A stretch of 64,000 nucleotides of DNA from Pseudomonas japonica. Lineage in GTDB: Bacteria; Pseudomonadota; Gammaproteobacteria; Pseudomonadales; Pseudomonadaceae. Below the pieces are notes generated by a model. The model was not told the DNA's origin. It worked only from the letters and a program-made list of their open reading frames with translations, and made no database searches. The stretch lies in assembly GCF_900188455.1 (NCBI RefSeq), contig NZ_FZOL01000010.1:124001-188000 (forward strand), given 5' to 3'. Shown here in pieces: positions 34,079 through 42,415 of this stretch. A program made the translations under genes and the position numbers. Each line of letters begins with the position of its first letter. Within the stretch, counting starts at the first letter, position 1.

Positions 34079-34723
34079 ATGCCTTTCTCCAACGGATTTC
34101 TTCTCAGCCTGTCCCTGTGCCTGGATATCGGCATTGCCAATATCGCCATGATCACCCTGGCCATGCAGCGCGGCTTCTGGCAGGGCATGTGGCTGGGCCT
34201 GGGCACCTGCGTCGGCGACCTGATCTACGCCCTCGCGGCGCTGGCCGGGATGACCGTGCTGCTGCAGTTCGAGGCGGTGCGCTGGACCCTGTGGATCGGC
34301 GGCTCGCTGCTGCTGGTGTGGTTCGCGGTGAAGATGCTGCTGGCGGCGCTGCGCGGCGATGCGCATCTGGACACCGCGGTGCAGGTGGTGCGCGAGTCGC
34401 CCTGGCGCGAGTTTGTCCGCGGGATCGTGCTGGCCATGTCCTCGCCCAGCGCGATCCTCTGGTTCGCCGCGGTGGGCGGGGTGCTGATTTCCCGTTCCGG
34501 CGCTGGCGGCCCGTTGGAGGCGGGGCTGTTCCTCGGCGGGTTCTTCTGTGCCGGAGTGCTCTGGTGCCTGACCCTGTGCGGTGTCGCCAGCCATGGCGGG
34601 CGACTGCTCGGGGATCGTCTGCTGATCTGGTCGTACCTGGCTTCGGCGGGGATCTTCTGCTACTTCGCGGTCTACGTGATCGTCTCCGGTTACCGCGAAT
34701 TCATCCTCGCCCCGGCCCTCTGA
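34079..34723 (+). CDS. LysE family amino acid exporter
   Basis: This 214-residue inner-membrane protein has about six hydrophobic helices. The family hallmarks are a first-helix segment with DIGIANIAMITLAMQRGF in place of the usual GP(G/A)xxxxx, GLGTCVGDLIYALAALAG, and a middle motif KMLLAALRG. LysE proteins export lysine, arginine, threonine or homoserine. The last 23 bases overlap the convergent AraC gene. The paired regulator may control it. Confidence 0.88.
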   Translation: MPFSNGFLLSLSLCLDIGIANIAMITLAMQRGFWQGMWLGLGTCVGDLIYALAALAGMTVLLQFEAVRWTLWIGGSLLLVWFAVKMLLAALRGDAHLDTAVQVVRESPWREFVRGIVLAMSSPSAILWFAAVGGVLISRSGAGGPLEAGLFLGGFFCAGVLWCLTLCGVASHGGRLLGDRLLIWSYLASAGIFCYFAVYVIVSGYREFILAPAL

Positions 34724-35507
34724 ACGCCAGCCAGTAGTGCTTGGGCGTGATGCCCATGACCCGGCGGAAGGCGTTGATGAAGTGGCTCTGGTCATAGAAG
34801 CCGAGGGCATCCGCCACTTCCGCGGGATGCTCGCCGAGGCGCAGGCGGCGGCGCGCCTCGCTCAGGCGCACCTGCATGTGGTACTGCAACGGCGCCAGTC
34901 CGGTGGCCTTCTTGAAGCAGCGCACGAAGTGGTACTTGCTTAGGCCCGCCACCGCCGCCAGCTCTTCCAGTTCCAGCCGGCCCTGCGCGGTGTCGCGCAT
35001 GCACTGGATCGCCTGGCGCACCGCGTAGGTTCGTTCGGGCAGCGGCGCGGTGGGTTGTTCGAGCAGCCGGGCCAGCAGGATCAGCAGCGCTTCCTCCTGA
35101 TCCGCAGGCTGTCCATCAGGGCTGCGGGCGAAGTCGATGATGGCGCGGTACAGCCCGGCATCGTGCGATACGCCCTGGGCGAAGCTCGGCAGGCCGTCCA
35201 CCTGCTTCAGGTTGTTTTCCCGAGCGATCCGCCGCAGCGCGTCCGGGGCCAGGTGCAGGCTGATGTACTCCACGCCGCCCGGGCCGAACTCCGAGGCCTG
35301 GACCGCCAGCGGGTTGTACAGGGTGATGGCCCCGGGAGGCACGTCGAGAGTCTCGCCATCCAGCCAGATCCGCTCGTTTCCCCGCAGGTTCGCGCCCAGG
35401 ACGTACTCGTCGTGAGTGTGGCGCTCGAAGCGCGCGGCGTCACTGGCCTCAACCCAGGAAGATTCGACCAGTCCACAAGTCCGTAACGCCTGACTGACTA
35501 ATGCCAT
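34701..35507 (-). CDS. AraC family transcriptional regulator
   Basis: This 268-residue regulator has an N-terminal cupin ligand pocket (RHTHDEYVLGANLRGNERIWLDG near residue 28) and a C-terminal double HTH. The first HTH is LEELAAVAGLSKYHFVRCFKKATG; the second, RLGEHPAEVADALGFYDQSHFINAFRRVMG, ends with the family's GITPKHYW. Such proteins commonly control amino acid export by neighbouring LysE genes. It is convergent with the LysE gene (23 bases of overlap) and divergent from a GyrI-like gene. Confidence 0.9.
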   Translation of the reverse strand: MALVSQALRTCGLVESSWVEASDAARFERHTHDEYVLGANLRGNERIWLDGETLDVPPGAITLYNPLAVQASEFGPGGVEYISLHLAPDALRRIARENNLKQVDGLPSFAQGVSHDAGLYRAIIDFARSPDGQPADQEEALLILLARLLEQPTAPLPERTYAVRQAIQCMRDTAQGRLELEELAAVAGLSKYHFVRCFKKATGLAPLQYHMQVRLSEARRRLRLGEHPAEVADALGFYDQSHFINAFRRVMGITPKHYWLAFRGPGRG

Positions 35508-35621
35508 CTGGCAGATTCCCCGAAGTGTGCAACGCGGCTACGCTAGCCGAGTGCCAGCAGGCGCGGCAACCGAAAATGCCGCCCCGCCAGCTTTTTTGAC
35601 CAGACCTTGTGAGGCACGGAT

Positions 35622-36110
35622 ATGTCGACCCAAATGGACACCGGATTCGCTCCGGCAAGAATCGAGAATGGACGGTCATTCACCATCGCCGGTTTCGGCG
35701 AGCATTACACCCTGCAGACCAACAAAGGCATTCCTGCACTCTGGCAGCGTTTCGCCGCACACATCGGCAAGGTGCCCGGGCAGATTGGCTGCGACAGCTA
35801 TGGGGTCTGCTGCAACTTCGACGGCAAGGGCGGGTTTCTCTACATCGCCGGGGTCGAAGTACGCAATCCCGACGCACTGCCCCAGGGATTTACCTGGCAC
35901 ACCCTGGCCCCGCAGCGCTATGCGGTGTTCGAGCACCACGGCAAGGTCAACGGCCTCGGTCACACCTTTGAAAAGATCTGGAAACAATGGCTCCCGCAGT
36001 CCGGTGAACGCGCGGCCGACGCGCCCGAATTCGAGCGCTATGGCGAGGCCTTCGACCCCGAGTCGGCCAGTGGCACGGTGGAAATCTGGATTCCCCTGGA
36101 GCCCCGCTGA
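35622..36110 (+). CDS. GyrI-like/AraC effector-binding domain protein
   Basis: This 162-residue soluble protein is a stand-alone GyrI-like (SBP_bac or SHS2-type) small-molecule-binding domain. It contains GFGEHYTLQTNKGIPALWQRF, then YGVCCNFDGKGGFLYIAGVEV, and a C-terminal YAVFEHHGKVNGLGHTFEKIWKQWL; the YAVFxHxGxxxxxxxxxxxIxxxWLP pattern is typical. The family binds varied ligands; SbmC/GyrI protects gyrase. It lies upstream of the ECF42 operon and may be a sensor for it, though this is position-based inference. Confidence 0.8.
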   Translation: MSTQMDTGFAPARIENGRSFTIAGFGEHYTLQTNKGIPALWQRFAAHIGKVPGQIGCDSYGVCCNFDGKGGFLYIAGVEVRNPDALPQGFTWHTLAPQRYAVFEHHGKVNGLGHTFEKIWKQWLPQSGERAADAPEFERYGEAFDPESASGTVEIWIPLEPR

Positions 36111-36126
36111 TTTTTTTCAGGCGGGC

Positions 36127-36153
36127 TGTCGATTGCCGCCCCTCCCGTTCGAC
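36127..36153 (+). promoter_or_regulatory. Candidate ECF42 promoter upstream of the sigma operon
   Basis: TGTCGA (36127-36132) and CGAC (36150-36153) are 17 bases apart. I recall TGTCGA and CGAC/CGTC as the -35 and -10 elements reported for ECF42 sigma factors in Streptomyces. The site lies 65 bases before the first gene of the operon that encodes this ECF42-type factor, which fits autoregulation. The pairing has not been tested here. Confidence 0.4.
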
Positions 36154-36217
36154 CAGTGAGTGACGGCGCCGGAATGTTCTGACGCCGAAACCTGACGAAG
36201 CCCCGGAGGGCGTAGCG

Positions 36218-36643
36218 ATGAATACCGCAGCCGAACACGAAATCCGTCAACTGGTCGAGCGCTGGATCCAGTCGGTGCAAGACCGCGATCTGGACGCCAT
36301 CGTCGCCCCCTATGCCGACGACATCGTCGCCTTCGATGCGATCAAGTCCCTGCAGTTCAAGGGCAAGGCCGCCTACCGCGCGCACTGGGAAATGTGCATG
36401 GGTTTCTGCACCGGGCCGATGGTCTTCGAGGTGGCGCAACTGACCGTGCACGCCGATGGCGACCTGGCCCTGGCGCACTGGCTCAATCGCTGCGGCCCGG
36501 CGGACGACGAAAGCCAGTGCGGCTACATGCGCGTCAGCGTGGGTTACCGGCGTCGTGGTGGCGCCTGGCAGGTCATCCACGAACACTGGTCGGCGCCCTT
36601 CGACATGGAAACCCAGAAAGCCCTGTTCGACCTCAAGCCCTGA
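36218..36643 (+). CDS. NTF2-like (SnoaL/SgcJ) protein
   Basis: This 141-residue cytoplasmic protein has the cone-shaped NTF2-like fold: EIRQLVERWIQSVQDRDLDAIVAPYADDIVAFD, then FKGKAAYRAHWEM and ...VIHEHWSAPFDM at the end. Proteins of this type bind small molecules or act as ketosteroid isomerase relatives. The gene has a GGAGG ribosome site and opens the ECF42-type operon with a YCII protein, an AHSA1 protein and the sigma factor. This accompanying set of small ligand-binding proteins is typical of the group. Confidence 0.82.
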   Translation: MNTAAEHEIRQLVERWIQSVQDRDLDAIVAPYADDIVAFDAIKSLQFKGKAAYRAHWEMCMGFCTGPMVFEVAQLTVHADGDLALAHWLNRCGPADDESQCGYMRVSVGYRRRGGAWQVIHEHWSAPFDMETQKALFDLKP

Positions 36644-36685
36644 CGCCAGTCATCGATCGACCCTCACCCCGCGTCGGAGAACATC

Positions 36686-37030
36686 ATGAAATACCTGTGT
36701 CTGGTCTACTGTGATGAAACCCTGTTGCACGGTCTGCCCGAGAGCCCCGCGGATGCCGAATGCATGGCCTACGCGGCGTCGATCCTCGACAGCGGGCGCA
36801 TGCTCGCCGCCGAGGCGCTCAAGCCGGTGCGGACCGCCACCACGGTGCGGGTGCGGGGCGGCCAGATGAGCCTGACCGATGGCCCCTTCGCCGAAACCAA
36901 GGAGCAACTGGCCGGCTTCTACCTGGTGGAGGCACGCGATCTCAACGAGGCGCTGAACATCGCCCGCGGCATTCCCGCGGCGCGGGTGGGCAGCGTCGAG
37001 GTCCGGCCGGTGCGCGAGCTGCAACCCTGA
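36686..37030 (+). CDS. YCII-related DGPF protein
   Basis: This 114-residue protein carries the YCII fold with the DGPF motif that gives the family its name (MSLTDGPFAETKEQLAGFYL near residue 60). It has the conserved MKYLCLVYCDE start and ends with GSVEVRPVREL. DGPF proteins are almost always encoded next to ECF42 sigma factors; they may be enzymes or signal receptors under their control. The gene lies 42 bases after the NTF2-like gene and 18 before the AHSA1 gene. Confidence 0.88.
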   Translation: MKYLCLVYCDETLLHGLPESPADAECMAYAASILDSGRMLAAEALKPVRTATTVRVRGGQMSLTDGPFAETKEQLAGFYLVEARDLNEALNIARGIPAARVGSVEVRPVRELQP

Positions 37031-37048
37031 ACGAGGAGAACAAGACCA

Positions 37049-37540
37049 ATGCATCCTCAACAACCCGGCCAGGGAGAGGTGCTGCATGAACTGTCGCTGA
37101 GTCGTCTGATCGACGCGCCGCGCACCCGGGTGTTTCGTGCCTGGACCGATCCGCAACTGCTCAGTCGCTGGTGGGGTCCGCACGGCATGACCACGCCGTT
37201 GTGCGAGATGCAGTTGTGGGTCGGCGGCCTGTTCCGCACCGTGCTGCGTGCCGCGGACGGCAGCGAGTACCCGAACCAGGGGGTGTTTCTCGATATCGTC
37301 GCGCCGGAGCGGATCGTCTTCACCGACGCCTTCGGCCCTGGCTGGGTGCCATCGGCCAAGGCTTTCATGACCGTGGTCATCACCCTCGACGATATCCATG
37401 GCAAGACCCTCTACACCGCCCGCGCCTGGCACTGGAGCGCCAGCGATCGCCAGGCCCATGAGGAGATGGGCTTCCACCGCGGCTGGGGCGAAAGTCTCGA
37501 CCGTCTGGTGGAGCTGGTGAGCGGACCGCTGGACGACTGA
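37049..37540 (+). CDS. SRPBCC/AHSA1 family protein
   Basis: This 163-residue protein has the START-like SRPBCC fold in its AHSA1 form: LSRLIDAPRTRVFRAWTDPQLLSRWWGP at residues 15-42 is the family signature, followed by a hydrophobic cavity strand pattern, and the C-terminus ends AHEEMGFHRGWGESLDRLVELV. These proteins bind small hydrophobic ligands. Its TGA overlaps the first base of the sigma factor start (ATG 37540), showing translational coupling. It belongs to the ECF42-type operon. Confidence 0.87.
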   Translation: MHPQQPGQGEVLHELSLSRLIDAPRTRVFRAWTDPQLLSRWWGPHGMTTPLCEMQLWVGGLFRTVLRAADGSEYPNQGVFLDIVAPERIVFTDAFGPGWVPSAKAFMTVVITLDDIHGKTLYTARAWHWSASDRQAHEEMGFHRGWGESLDRLVELVSGPLDD

Positions 37541-38775
37541 TGGTCGAGGCGCAGGCAGTCCGCGCGGCGGTCGAGGCGGTCTATCGCGAGGAGTCGCGAC
37601 GGATTCTCGCGACCCTGATCCGTTTGCTGGGCGATTTCGATCTGGCCGAGGAGGCGATGCATGAAGCCTTCTTCATCGCCGTGGAGCGCTGGCAATGCGA
37701 CGGCATTCCCGCGAGCCCGCGGGCCTGGCTGGTGTCCACCGGGCGCTTCAAGGCCATCGACAGCCTGCGTCGACGGGCCCGTTTCGAGCGCTCGCCCGAG
37801 GTCTTGCGCCAGGCCTTGGAGGATCTGGAGGCGCAGGACATGAACGTGGACGACCTGGAGGACGACCGCCTGCGCCTGATCTTCACCTGCTGCCACCCGG
37901 CGCTGGCGGCGGATGCCCAGGTGCCGCTGACCCTGCGCGAAGTCTGCGACCTGACCACCGAGGAAATCGCCAAGGCCTTCCTGCAGACGCCGGCGACCAT
38001 CGCCCAGCGCATCGTCCGCGCCAAGGCCAAGATCCGCGATGCGCGGATTCCCTACCAGGTGCCGGCCCTCGCCGAGTTGCCGGAGCGTCTGGACAGTGTG
38101 CTGCGGGTGATCTACCTGGTGTTCAACGAAGGCTATTCGGCGTCATCCGGCGACAGTGTGGTGCGCGACGACCTGTGCACCGAGGCGATCCGCCTGGGGC
38201 GGCTGTTGCGCGAGCTGCTGCCCGATCCGGAAGTGCTCGGCCTGCTGGCGCTGATGCTGTTGCAGGCGTCACGCTCGCGGGCACGCAGCGCGCTGCCGGG
38301 CGAGTTGATCCTGCTCGAACAGCAGGATCGCGCACTGTGGGACCAGGCCCTGATCGCTGAAGGCTGCGCCCTGGTGGAGCAGGCGTTGCGCAGCCGGCGC
38401 TTCGGTCCCTACAGCCTGCAGGCGGCGATCGCCGCGGTGCATGCCGAGGCGGCGAGCACGGCGCAGACTGACTGGGTGCAGATCGTCGGGCTCTATGATG
38501 TGTTGCTGCGCGGCTGGCCTTCACCGGTGATCGAACTCAACCGGGCCGCCGCCCTGGCGCAGCGGGACGGGCCGCAGGCCGGGCTGGCGGTGGTGGAAGC
38601 GATTCTGCATCGCGGCGACCTGCGCGACTACCAGCCAGCGCATTGCGCGCGGGCCGAGCTGTATCGCCAGATGGGACACCACGGTCAGGCCCGCGAGGCG
38701 TATCGCGTCGCCCTCGACCTGACCCGGCAGGAGCCCGAGCGGCGCTTCATCGAGCGCCGCTTGCAAGGGCTGTGA
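37540..38775 (+). CDS. ECF42-type sigma factor with C-terminal TPR-like domain
   Basis: This 411-residue ECF sigma factor is longer than ordinary ECFs (about 180-200) because of a C-terminal extension. The sigma-2 region lies near residues 20-90 (AEEAMHEAFFIAVERW), the sigma-4 HTH near 130-165 (TTEEIAKAFLQTPATIAQRI), then the conserved VLRVIYLVFNEGYSASSG block that starts the extension. The end (DLRDYQPAHCARAELYRQMGH) is a TPR-like segment. No anti-sigma gene is present, as expected for ECF42, where the C-terminal domain controls activity. It is co-transcribed with NTF2, DGPF and AHSA1 genes. Confidence 0.9.
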   Translation: MVEAQAVRAAVEAVYREESRRILATLIRLLGDFDLAEEAMHEAFFIAVERWQCDGIPASPRAWLVSTGRFKAIDSLRRRARFERSPEVLRQALEDLEAQDMNVDDLEDDRLRLIFTCCHPALAADAQVPLTLREVCDLTTEEIAKAFLQTPATIAQRIVRAKAKIRDARIPYQVPALAELPERLDSVLRVIYLVFNEGYSASSGDSVVRDDLCTEAIRLGRLLRELLPDPEVLGLLALMLLQASRSRARSALPGELILLEQQDRALWDQALIAEGCALVEQALRSRRFGPYSLQAAIAAVHAEAASTAQTDWVQIVGLYDVLLRGWPSPVIELNRAAALAQRDGPQAGLAVVEAILHRGDLRDYQPAHCARAELYRQMGHHGQAREAYRVALDLTRQEPERRFIERRLQGL

Positions 38776-38781
38776 GGCGGA

Positions 38782-39252
38782 TCAGCCGACGGTGATCGGT
38801 GGCGGGCTGACCAGCTCGACGGTCTGCTGCTTGCGCGGGGCGAGGATCTCGGCTTCGCCGTCGACCACCAGTTCTTCGTTCTGGTTGAACACCCGGGTGG
38901 CGATGCGCACGCGGAACTTCGGCAGCTTTTCGAGGATTTCCAGGCGCACGGTGAGGGTGTCGCCGATCTTCACCGCTTTCTGGAAACTCATCTGCTGGCC
39001 CAGGTAGATGGTCCCGGGGCCGGGCAGCTCGCAGGCTACCGCGGCGCTGATCAGCGCACCGCTGAACATGCCGTGGGCGATGCGCTCCTTGAACATGCTC
39101 TTCGCGGCGAACTCGGCATCCAGGTGCACCGGGTTGTGGTCACCGGACATCGCGGCGAACAGCTGGATGTCACGTTCTTCGACGGTCTTGCTGAAGCTGG
39201 CGGTCTGGCCGACTTCGAGGGATTCGTAAGGCGTGTTGGTGACCTGGGTCAT
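38782..39252 (-). CDS. phaJ: MaoC-type (R)-specific enoyl-CoA hydratase
   Basis: This 156-residue protein has the hotdog fold of PhaJ hydratases, which convert enoyl-CoA from beta-oxidation to (R)-3-hydroxyacyl-CoA for polyhydroxyalkanoate synthesis. The catalytic Asp/His motif is FAAMSGDHNPVHLDAEFA, and the next block is ERIAHGMFSGALISAAVACELPGPG. The usual length is 135-160. It lies upstream of a lysophospholipase-like gene on the minus strand and beside two fadD genes, as in the P. aeruginosa PA3299-PA3302 block I recall, which supports a fatty-acid role. Confidence 0.85.
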   Translation of the reverse strand: MTQVTNTPYESLEVGQTASFSKTVEERDIQLFAAMSGDHNPVHLDAEFAAKSMFKERIAHGMFSGALISAAVACELPGPGTIYLGQQMSFQKAVKIGDTLTVRLEILEKLPKFRVRIATRVFNQNEELVVDGEAEILAPRKQQTVELVSPPPITVG

Positions 39253-39289
39253 TCAGGAGATTCCTTCTGGGTGCGACGGGGAGGCAGTA

Positions 39290-40234
39290 TCACTCGCTGC
39301 GCACGGGCCGGCCAAGGGCCAGGGTCCGTTCGAGCCAGTCGATCACCTGCGTGGTGACCTCGTCACGGTTGGTTTCGTTGAGCAGCTCGTGGCGGGCCTG
39401 CGGATAGAGTCGCAGTTCCACGTGCTGGTTCCCGGACAGGCGCAGGGCACCGGTCAGATCCTTCAGACGCTTGCCGGCACTGACCGGATCACATTCACCG
39501 CCAATCACCAGGATCGGCAGGTTCGGATCGATCTGCGCCAGGTTGCTGGTGCGGCTGATCTGTTCGAGGCCGGCGAGCAGGTCGATCCACAGGCGGTTGC
39601 AGCAGCGGAAGCCGCACAGCGGGTCCTGCACGTACTTGTCCACCTCGTCGGGGTCGCGGCTGAGCCAGTCGAAGGCGCTGCGGTTTGGCTTGAAGGCCTT
39701 GTTGAACGAGCCGAAGGACAGCCACTCGATCAGGGCGCTGCGCCCCAGCGGGCCCTGGCGCCAGCTTTCCAGACGGGCGATCTGCCGCGCCGCGCGGTAC
39801 AGCGCTGGCGGCTGGAAGTTCGAGCCGCTGAGCACCGCACCCTGCAGGCTGGCGCTGTGGTGCAGCAGATAGGCCTGGGCGATGTAGCTGCCCATGCTGT
39901 GACCGAAAAGCAATACCGGCACGCCGGGATGCTGCTGGCCGATGTGCTGGTTGAGCAGGCCGAGATCGTTGACCACGCTGTTCCAGCCGTTCTCGCGGGC
40001 GAACAGGCCAAGGGTACCCAGCTCGGCGGTGCGTCCGTGACCGCGCTGGTCGTGGGCATAGAGGGCGAAGCCGGCACTGCTCAGGGCCTCGCCGAAGCGC
40101 TGATAGCGACCGGCATGCTCGGCCATGCCGTGGGCCAGCAATACCACCGCGCGCACCGGTGTAGACGGCAGCCACTGGTGGACATACAGGCTGCAATGGT
40201 TGCTGGCCGGCAGCCAGAAAGCGTCGTAGAGCAT
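39290..40234 (-). CDS. Alpha/beta hydrolase (monoacylglycerol lipase/lysophospholipase type)
   Basis: This 314-residue cytosolic or membrane-associated serine hydrolase has the nucleophile elbow LLFGHSMGSYIAQ, the oxyanion segment LLAHGMAEHAGRYQRF near the start, an Asp in ILVIGGECDPVS and the His in LYPQARHELLNE. The catalytic triad is complete. It probably hydrolyses monoacylglycerols or lysophospholipids. ATG 40234 is chosen; the open frame runs to 40318. It is divergent from fadD with about 200 bases between, and ends 37 bases before the MaoC gene. Confidence 0.85.
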   Translation of the reverse strand: MLYDAFWLPASNHCSLYVHQWLPSTPVRAVVLLAHGMAEHAGRYQRFGEALSSAGFALYAHDQRGHGRTAELGTLGLFARENGWNSVVNDLGLLNQHIGQQHPGVPVLLFGHSMGSYIAQAYLLHHSASLQGAVLSGSNFQPPALYRAARQIARLESWRQGPLGRSALIEWLSFGSFNKAFKPNRSAFDWLSRDPDEVDKYVQDPLCGFRCCNRLWIDLLAGLEQISRTSNLAQIDPNLPILVIGGECDPVSAGKRLKDLTGALRLSGNQHVELRLYPQARHELLNETNRDEVTTQVIDWLERTLALGRPVRSE

Positions 40235-40435
40235 GGGCGGTTTTCCAGACCGTGGGATGCCGTTGAGTGTATAGCCGCTTGATGAGTTGCAAGGTGCGGA
40301 GACCCAGTATTCACACAATCAATGACAACGCTTGGCATATTTGCCACCTGCCACAGAGGTGCTAACGTCCGCTGAATGCCGTTTTGCAAGCAGCAATGCG
40401 GCCCCGAAAAGGCTCAGGACTGAGGACAATAATAA

Positions 40436-42124
40436 ATGCACGCCGATTTCTGGAACGACAAACGCCCTGCTGGCGTACCTTCACAGATCGACATGAGCAG
40501 CTATAAGTCGGTGATCGAAGTATTCGAACGTTCTTGCAAGAAGTTCGCCGACCGACCGGCCTTCAGCAACCTGGGTGTGACCCTGACCTACGCCGAACTG
40601 GATCGCTACTCCGCGGCCTTCGCCGCCTACCTGCAGCAGTACACCGACCTCAAGCCGGGCGAGCGTATCGCCGTGCAGATGCCCAACGTCCTGCAGTATC
40701 CCATCGCCGTGTTCGGCGCGCTGCGTGCCGGGCTGATCGTGGTCAACACCAATCCGCTGTACACCGCGCGGGAAATGCGCCACCAGTTCAAGGACTCCGG
40801 CGCCCGTGCCCTGGTCTACCTGAACATGTTCGGCAAGCTGGTCCAGGAGGTACTGCCGGACACCGGCATCGACTTCCTCATCGAGGCGAAGATGGGCGAC
40901 ATGCTGCCGCCGGCCAAGGGCTGGCTGGTCAACACCATCGTCGCCAGGGTGAAGAAGATGGTCCCCGCCTACAGCCTGCCGCAGGCGCTGCCGTTCAGGC
41001 AGGTGCTGCGCCAGGGCAAGGGTCATGCGTTGAAGCCGGTGCAGTCCGCGCACGACGATATCGCCGTGCTGCAGTACACCGGCGGCACCACCGGGGTGGC
41101 CAAGGGCGCCATGCTCACCCACGGCAACCTGGTGGCCAACATGCTCCAGGTCCTGGCCTGCTTCTCCCAGCTCGGCGCGGATGGGCAGAAGCTGCTCAAG
41201 GACGGCCAGGAAGTGATGATCGCGCCGCTGCCGCTGTACCACATCTATGCCTTCACGGCGAATTGCATGTGCATGATGGTGACCGGCAACCACAACGTCC
41301 TGATCACCAATCCGCGAGATATCCCGGGCTTCGTCAAGGAATTGAAGAAGTGGCGCTTCTCCGCGCTGCTGGGGCTCAACACCCTGTTCGTCGCACTGAT
41401 GGACAACCCCGGCTTCAAGGACCTGGATTTCTCCGCGCTGAAGGTCACCAACTCCGGCGGCACTGCGCTGGTCAAGGCCACCGCCGAGCGCTGGGAGCAG
41501 CTCACCGGCTGTCGCATCGTCGAGGGCTACGGCCTCACCGAAACCTCGCCGGTGGCCAGCACCAACCCCTATGGCGAGCTGGCGCGCCTCGGTACCGTGG
41601 GGATTCCGGTGGCGGGCACGGCGTTCAAGGTCACCGATGACGAGGGCAACGAAATGCCCCTGGGCGAGCGCGGCGAGCTGTGCATCAAGGGCCCGCAGGT
41701 GATGAAAGGCTATTGGCAGCGTCCGGACGCGACCGCCGAGGCGTTCGATGGCGACGGCTGGTTCAGGACCGGCGATATCGCGGTGATCGATCCGGACGGT
41801 TTCACCCGCATCGTCGATCGCAAGAAAGACATGATCATCGTCTCGGGCTTCAACGTGTACCCGAACGAGATCGAGGACGTGGTCATGGCCCACCCGAAAG
41901 TCGCCGCCTGCGCCGCCATCGGCGTGCCGGACGAGCGTTCCGGCGAGGCAGTGAAGCTCTTCGTCGTGGCCCGCGAGGGCGGTGTGACCCTGGAAGAACT
42001 GAAGGCCTACTGCAAGGCCAACTTCACCGGCTACAAGGTACCCAAGCACATCGTCCTGCGCGATTCGCTGCCGATGACACCGGTCGGGAAGATCCTGCGG
42101 CGCGAGTTGAGAGAACCTGCATAA
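40436..42124 (+). CDS. fadD: Long-chain fatty acid-CoA ligase (FadD2-like)
   Basis: This 562-residue enzyme activates long-chain fatty acids to acyl-CoA with ATP. The ATP/AMP signature is LQYTGGTTGVAKGAMLTHGN, followed by VEGYGLTETSP and the C-terminal DGWFRTGDIAVIDPDGFTR with the hinge and lysine motif DRKKDMIIVSGFNVYPNEIE, all typical of FadD. The gene corresponds to the first of two tandem fadD genes, as fadD2-fadD1 in P. aeruginosa. A terminator lies directly after it, so the second copy has its own promoter. Confidence 0.92.
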   Translation: MHADFWNDKRPAGVPSQIDMSSYKSVIEVFERSCKKFADRPAFSNLGVTLTYAELDRYSAAFAAYLQQYTDLKPGERIAVQMPNVLQYPIAVFGALRAGLIVVNTNPLYTAREMRHQFKDSGARALVYLNMFGKLVQEVLPDTGIDFLIEAKMGDMLPPAKGWLVNTIVARVKKMVPAYSLPQALPFRQVLRQGKGHALKPVQSAHDDIAVLQYTGGTTGVAKGAMLTHGNLVANMLQVLACFSQLGADGQKLLKDGQEVMIAPLPLYHIYAFTANCMCMMVTGNHNVLITNPRDIPGFVKELKKWRFSALLGLNTLFVALMDNPGFKDLDFSALKVTNSGGTALVKATAERWEQLTGCRIVEGYGLTETSPVASTNPYGELARLGTVGIPVAGTAFKVTDDEGNEMPLGERGELCIKGPQVMKGYWQRPDATAEAFDGDGWFRTGDIAVIDPDGFTRIVDRKKDMIIVSGFNVYPNEIEDVVMAHPKVAACAAIGVPDERSGEAVKLFVVAREGGVTLEELKAYCKANFTGYKVPKHIVLRDSLPMTPVGKILRRELREPA

Positions 42125-42142
42125 GCCCCCTGAGCCAAGCCG

Positions 42143-42189
42143 AAAGCCGCGAGTTAGAGCCTTGAAAAAGGCGCTTCTCGCGGCTTTTT
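42143..42189 (+). terminator. Terminator between the two fadD genes
   Basis: AAAGCCGCGAG pairs with CTCGCGGCTTT through an A/T-containing loop of about 23 bases, and TT follows. It makes the downstream fadD independent of the first. Confidence 0.75.
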
Positions 42190-42250
42190 CATGGCGCCGA
42201 ACAAAGCCATTAGACTATTAACTCTAAAAATGACCGTAGCAACATAATGA

Positions 42251-42264
42251 GTCATTTTAATGAC
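42251..42264. promoter_or_regulatory. Palindrome upstream of second fadD, possible operator
   Basis: GTCATTTTAATGAC is a 14-bp near-perfect palindrome, and the half AATGACC recurs about 30 bases upstream (42229-42235). The 220-base spacer 42190-42415 is AT-richer than the surrounding DNA. A regulator of fatty acid catabolism is a plausible binder, but this motif does not match the PsrA box I know. Confidence 0.35.
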
Positions 42265-42415
42265 CAGTTGGGCTACCTTAGCTCTAGGCGACACAAATCA
42301 AAGCTGTTACTCTCGGCGCGCTTCTGATCACTCGGTTTGCAATAAACTGACATCAAATATCAATAATAATCGCATCGACGCGGTGAATTCGCTGTTGCTG
42401 GAGGAGTGGGCTTCC

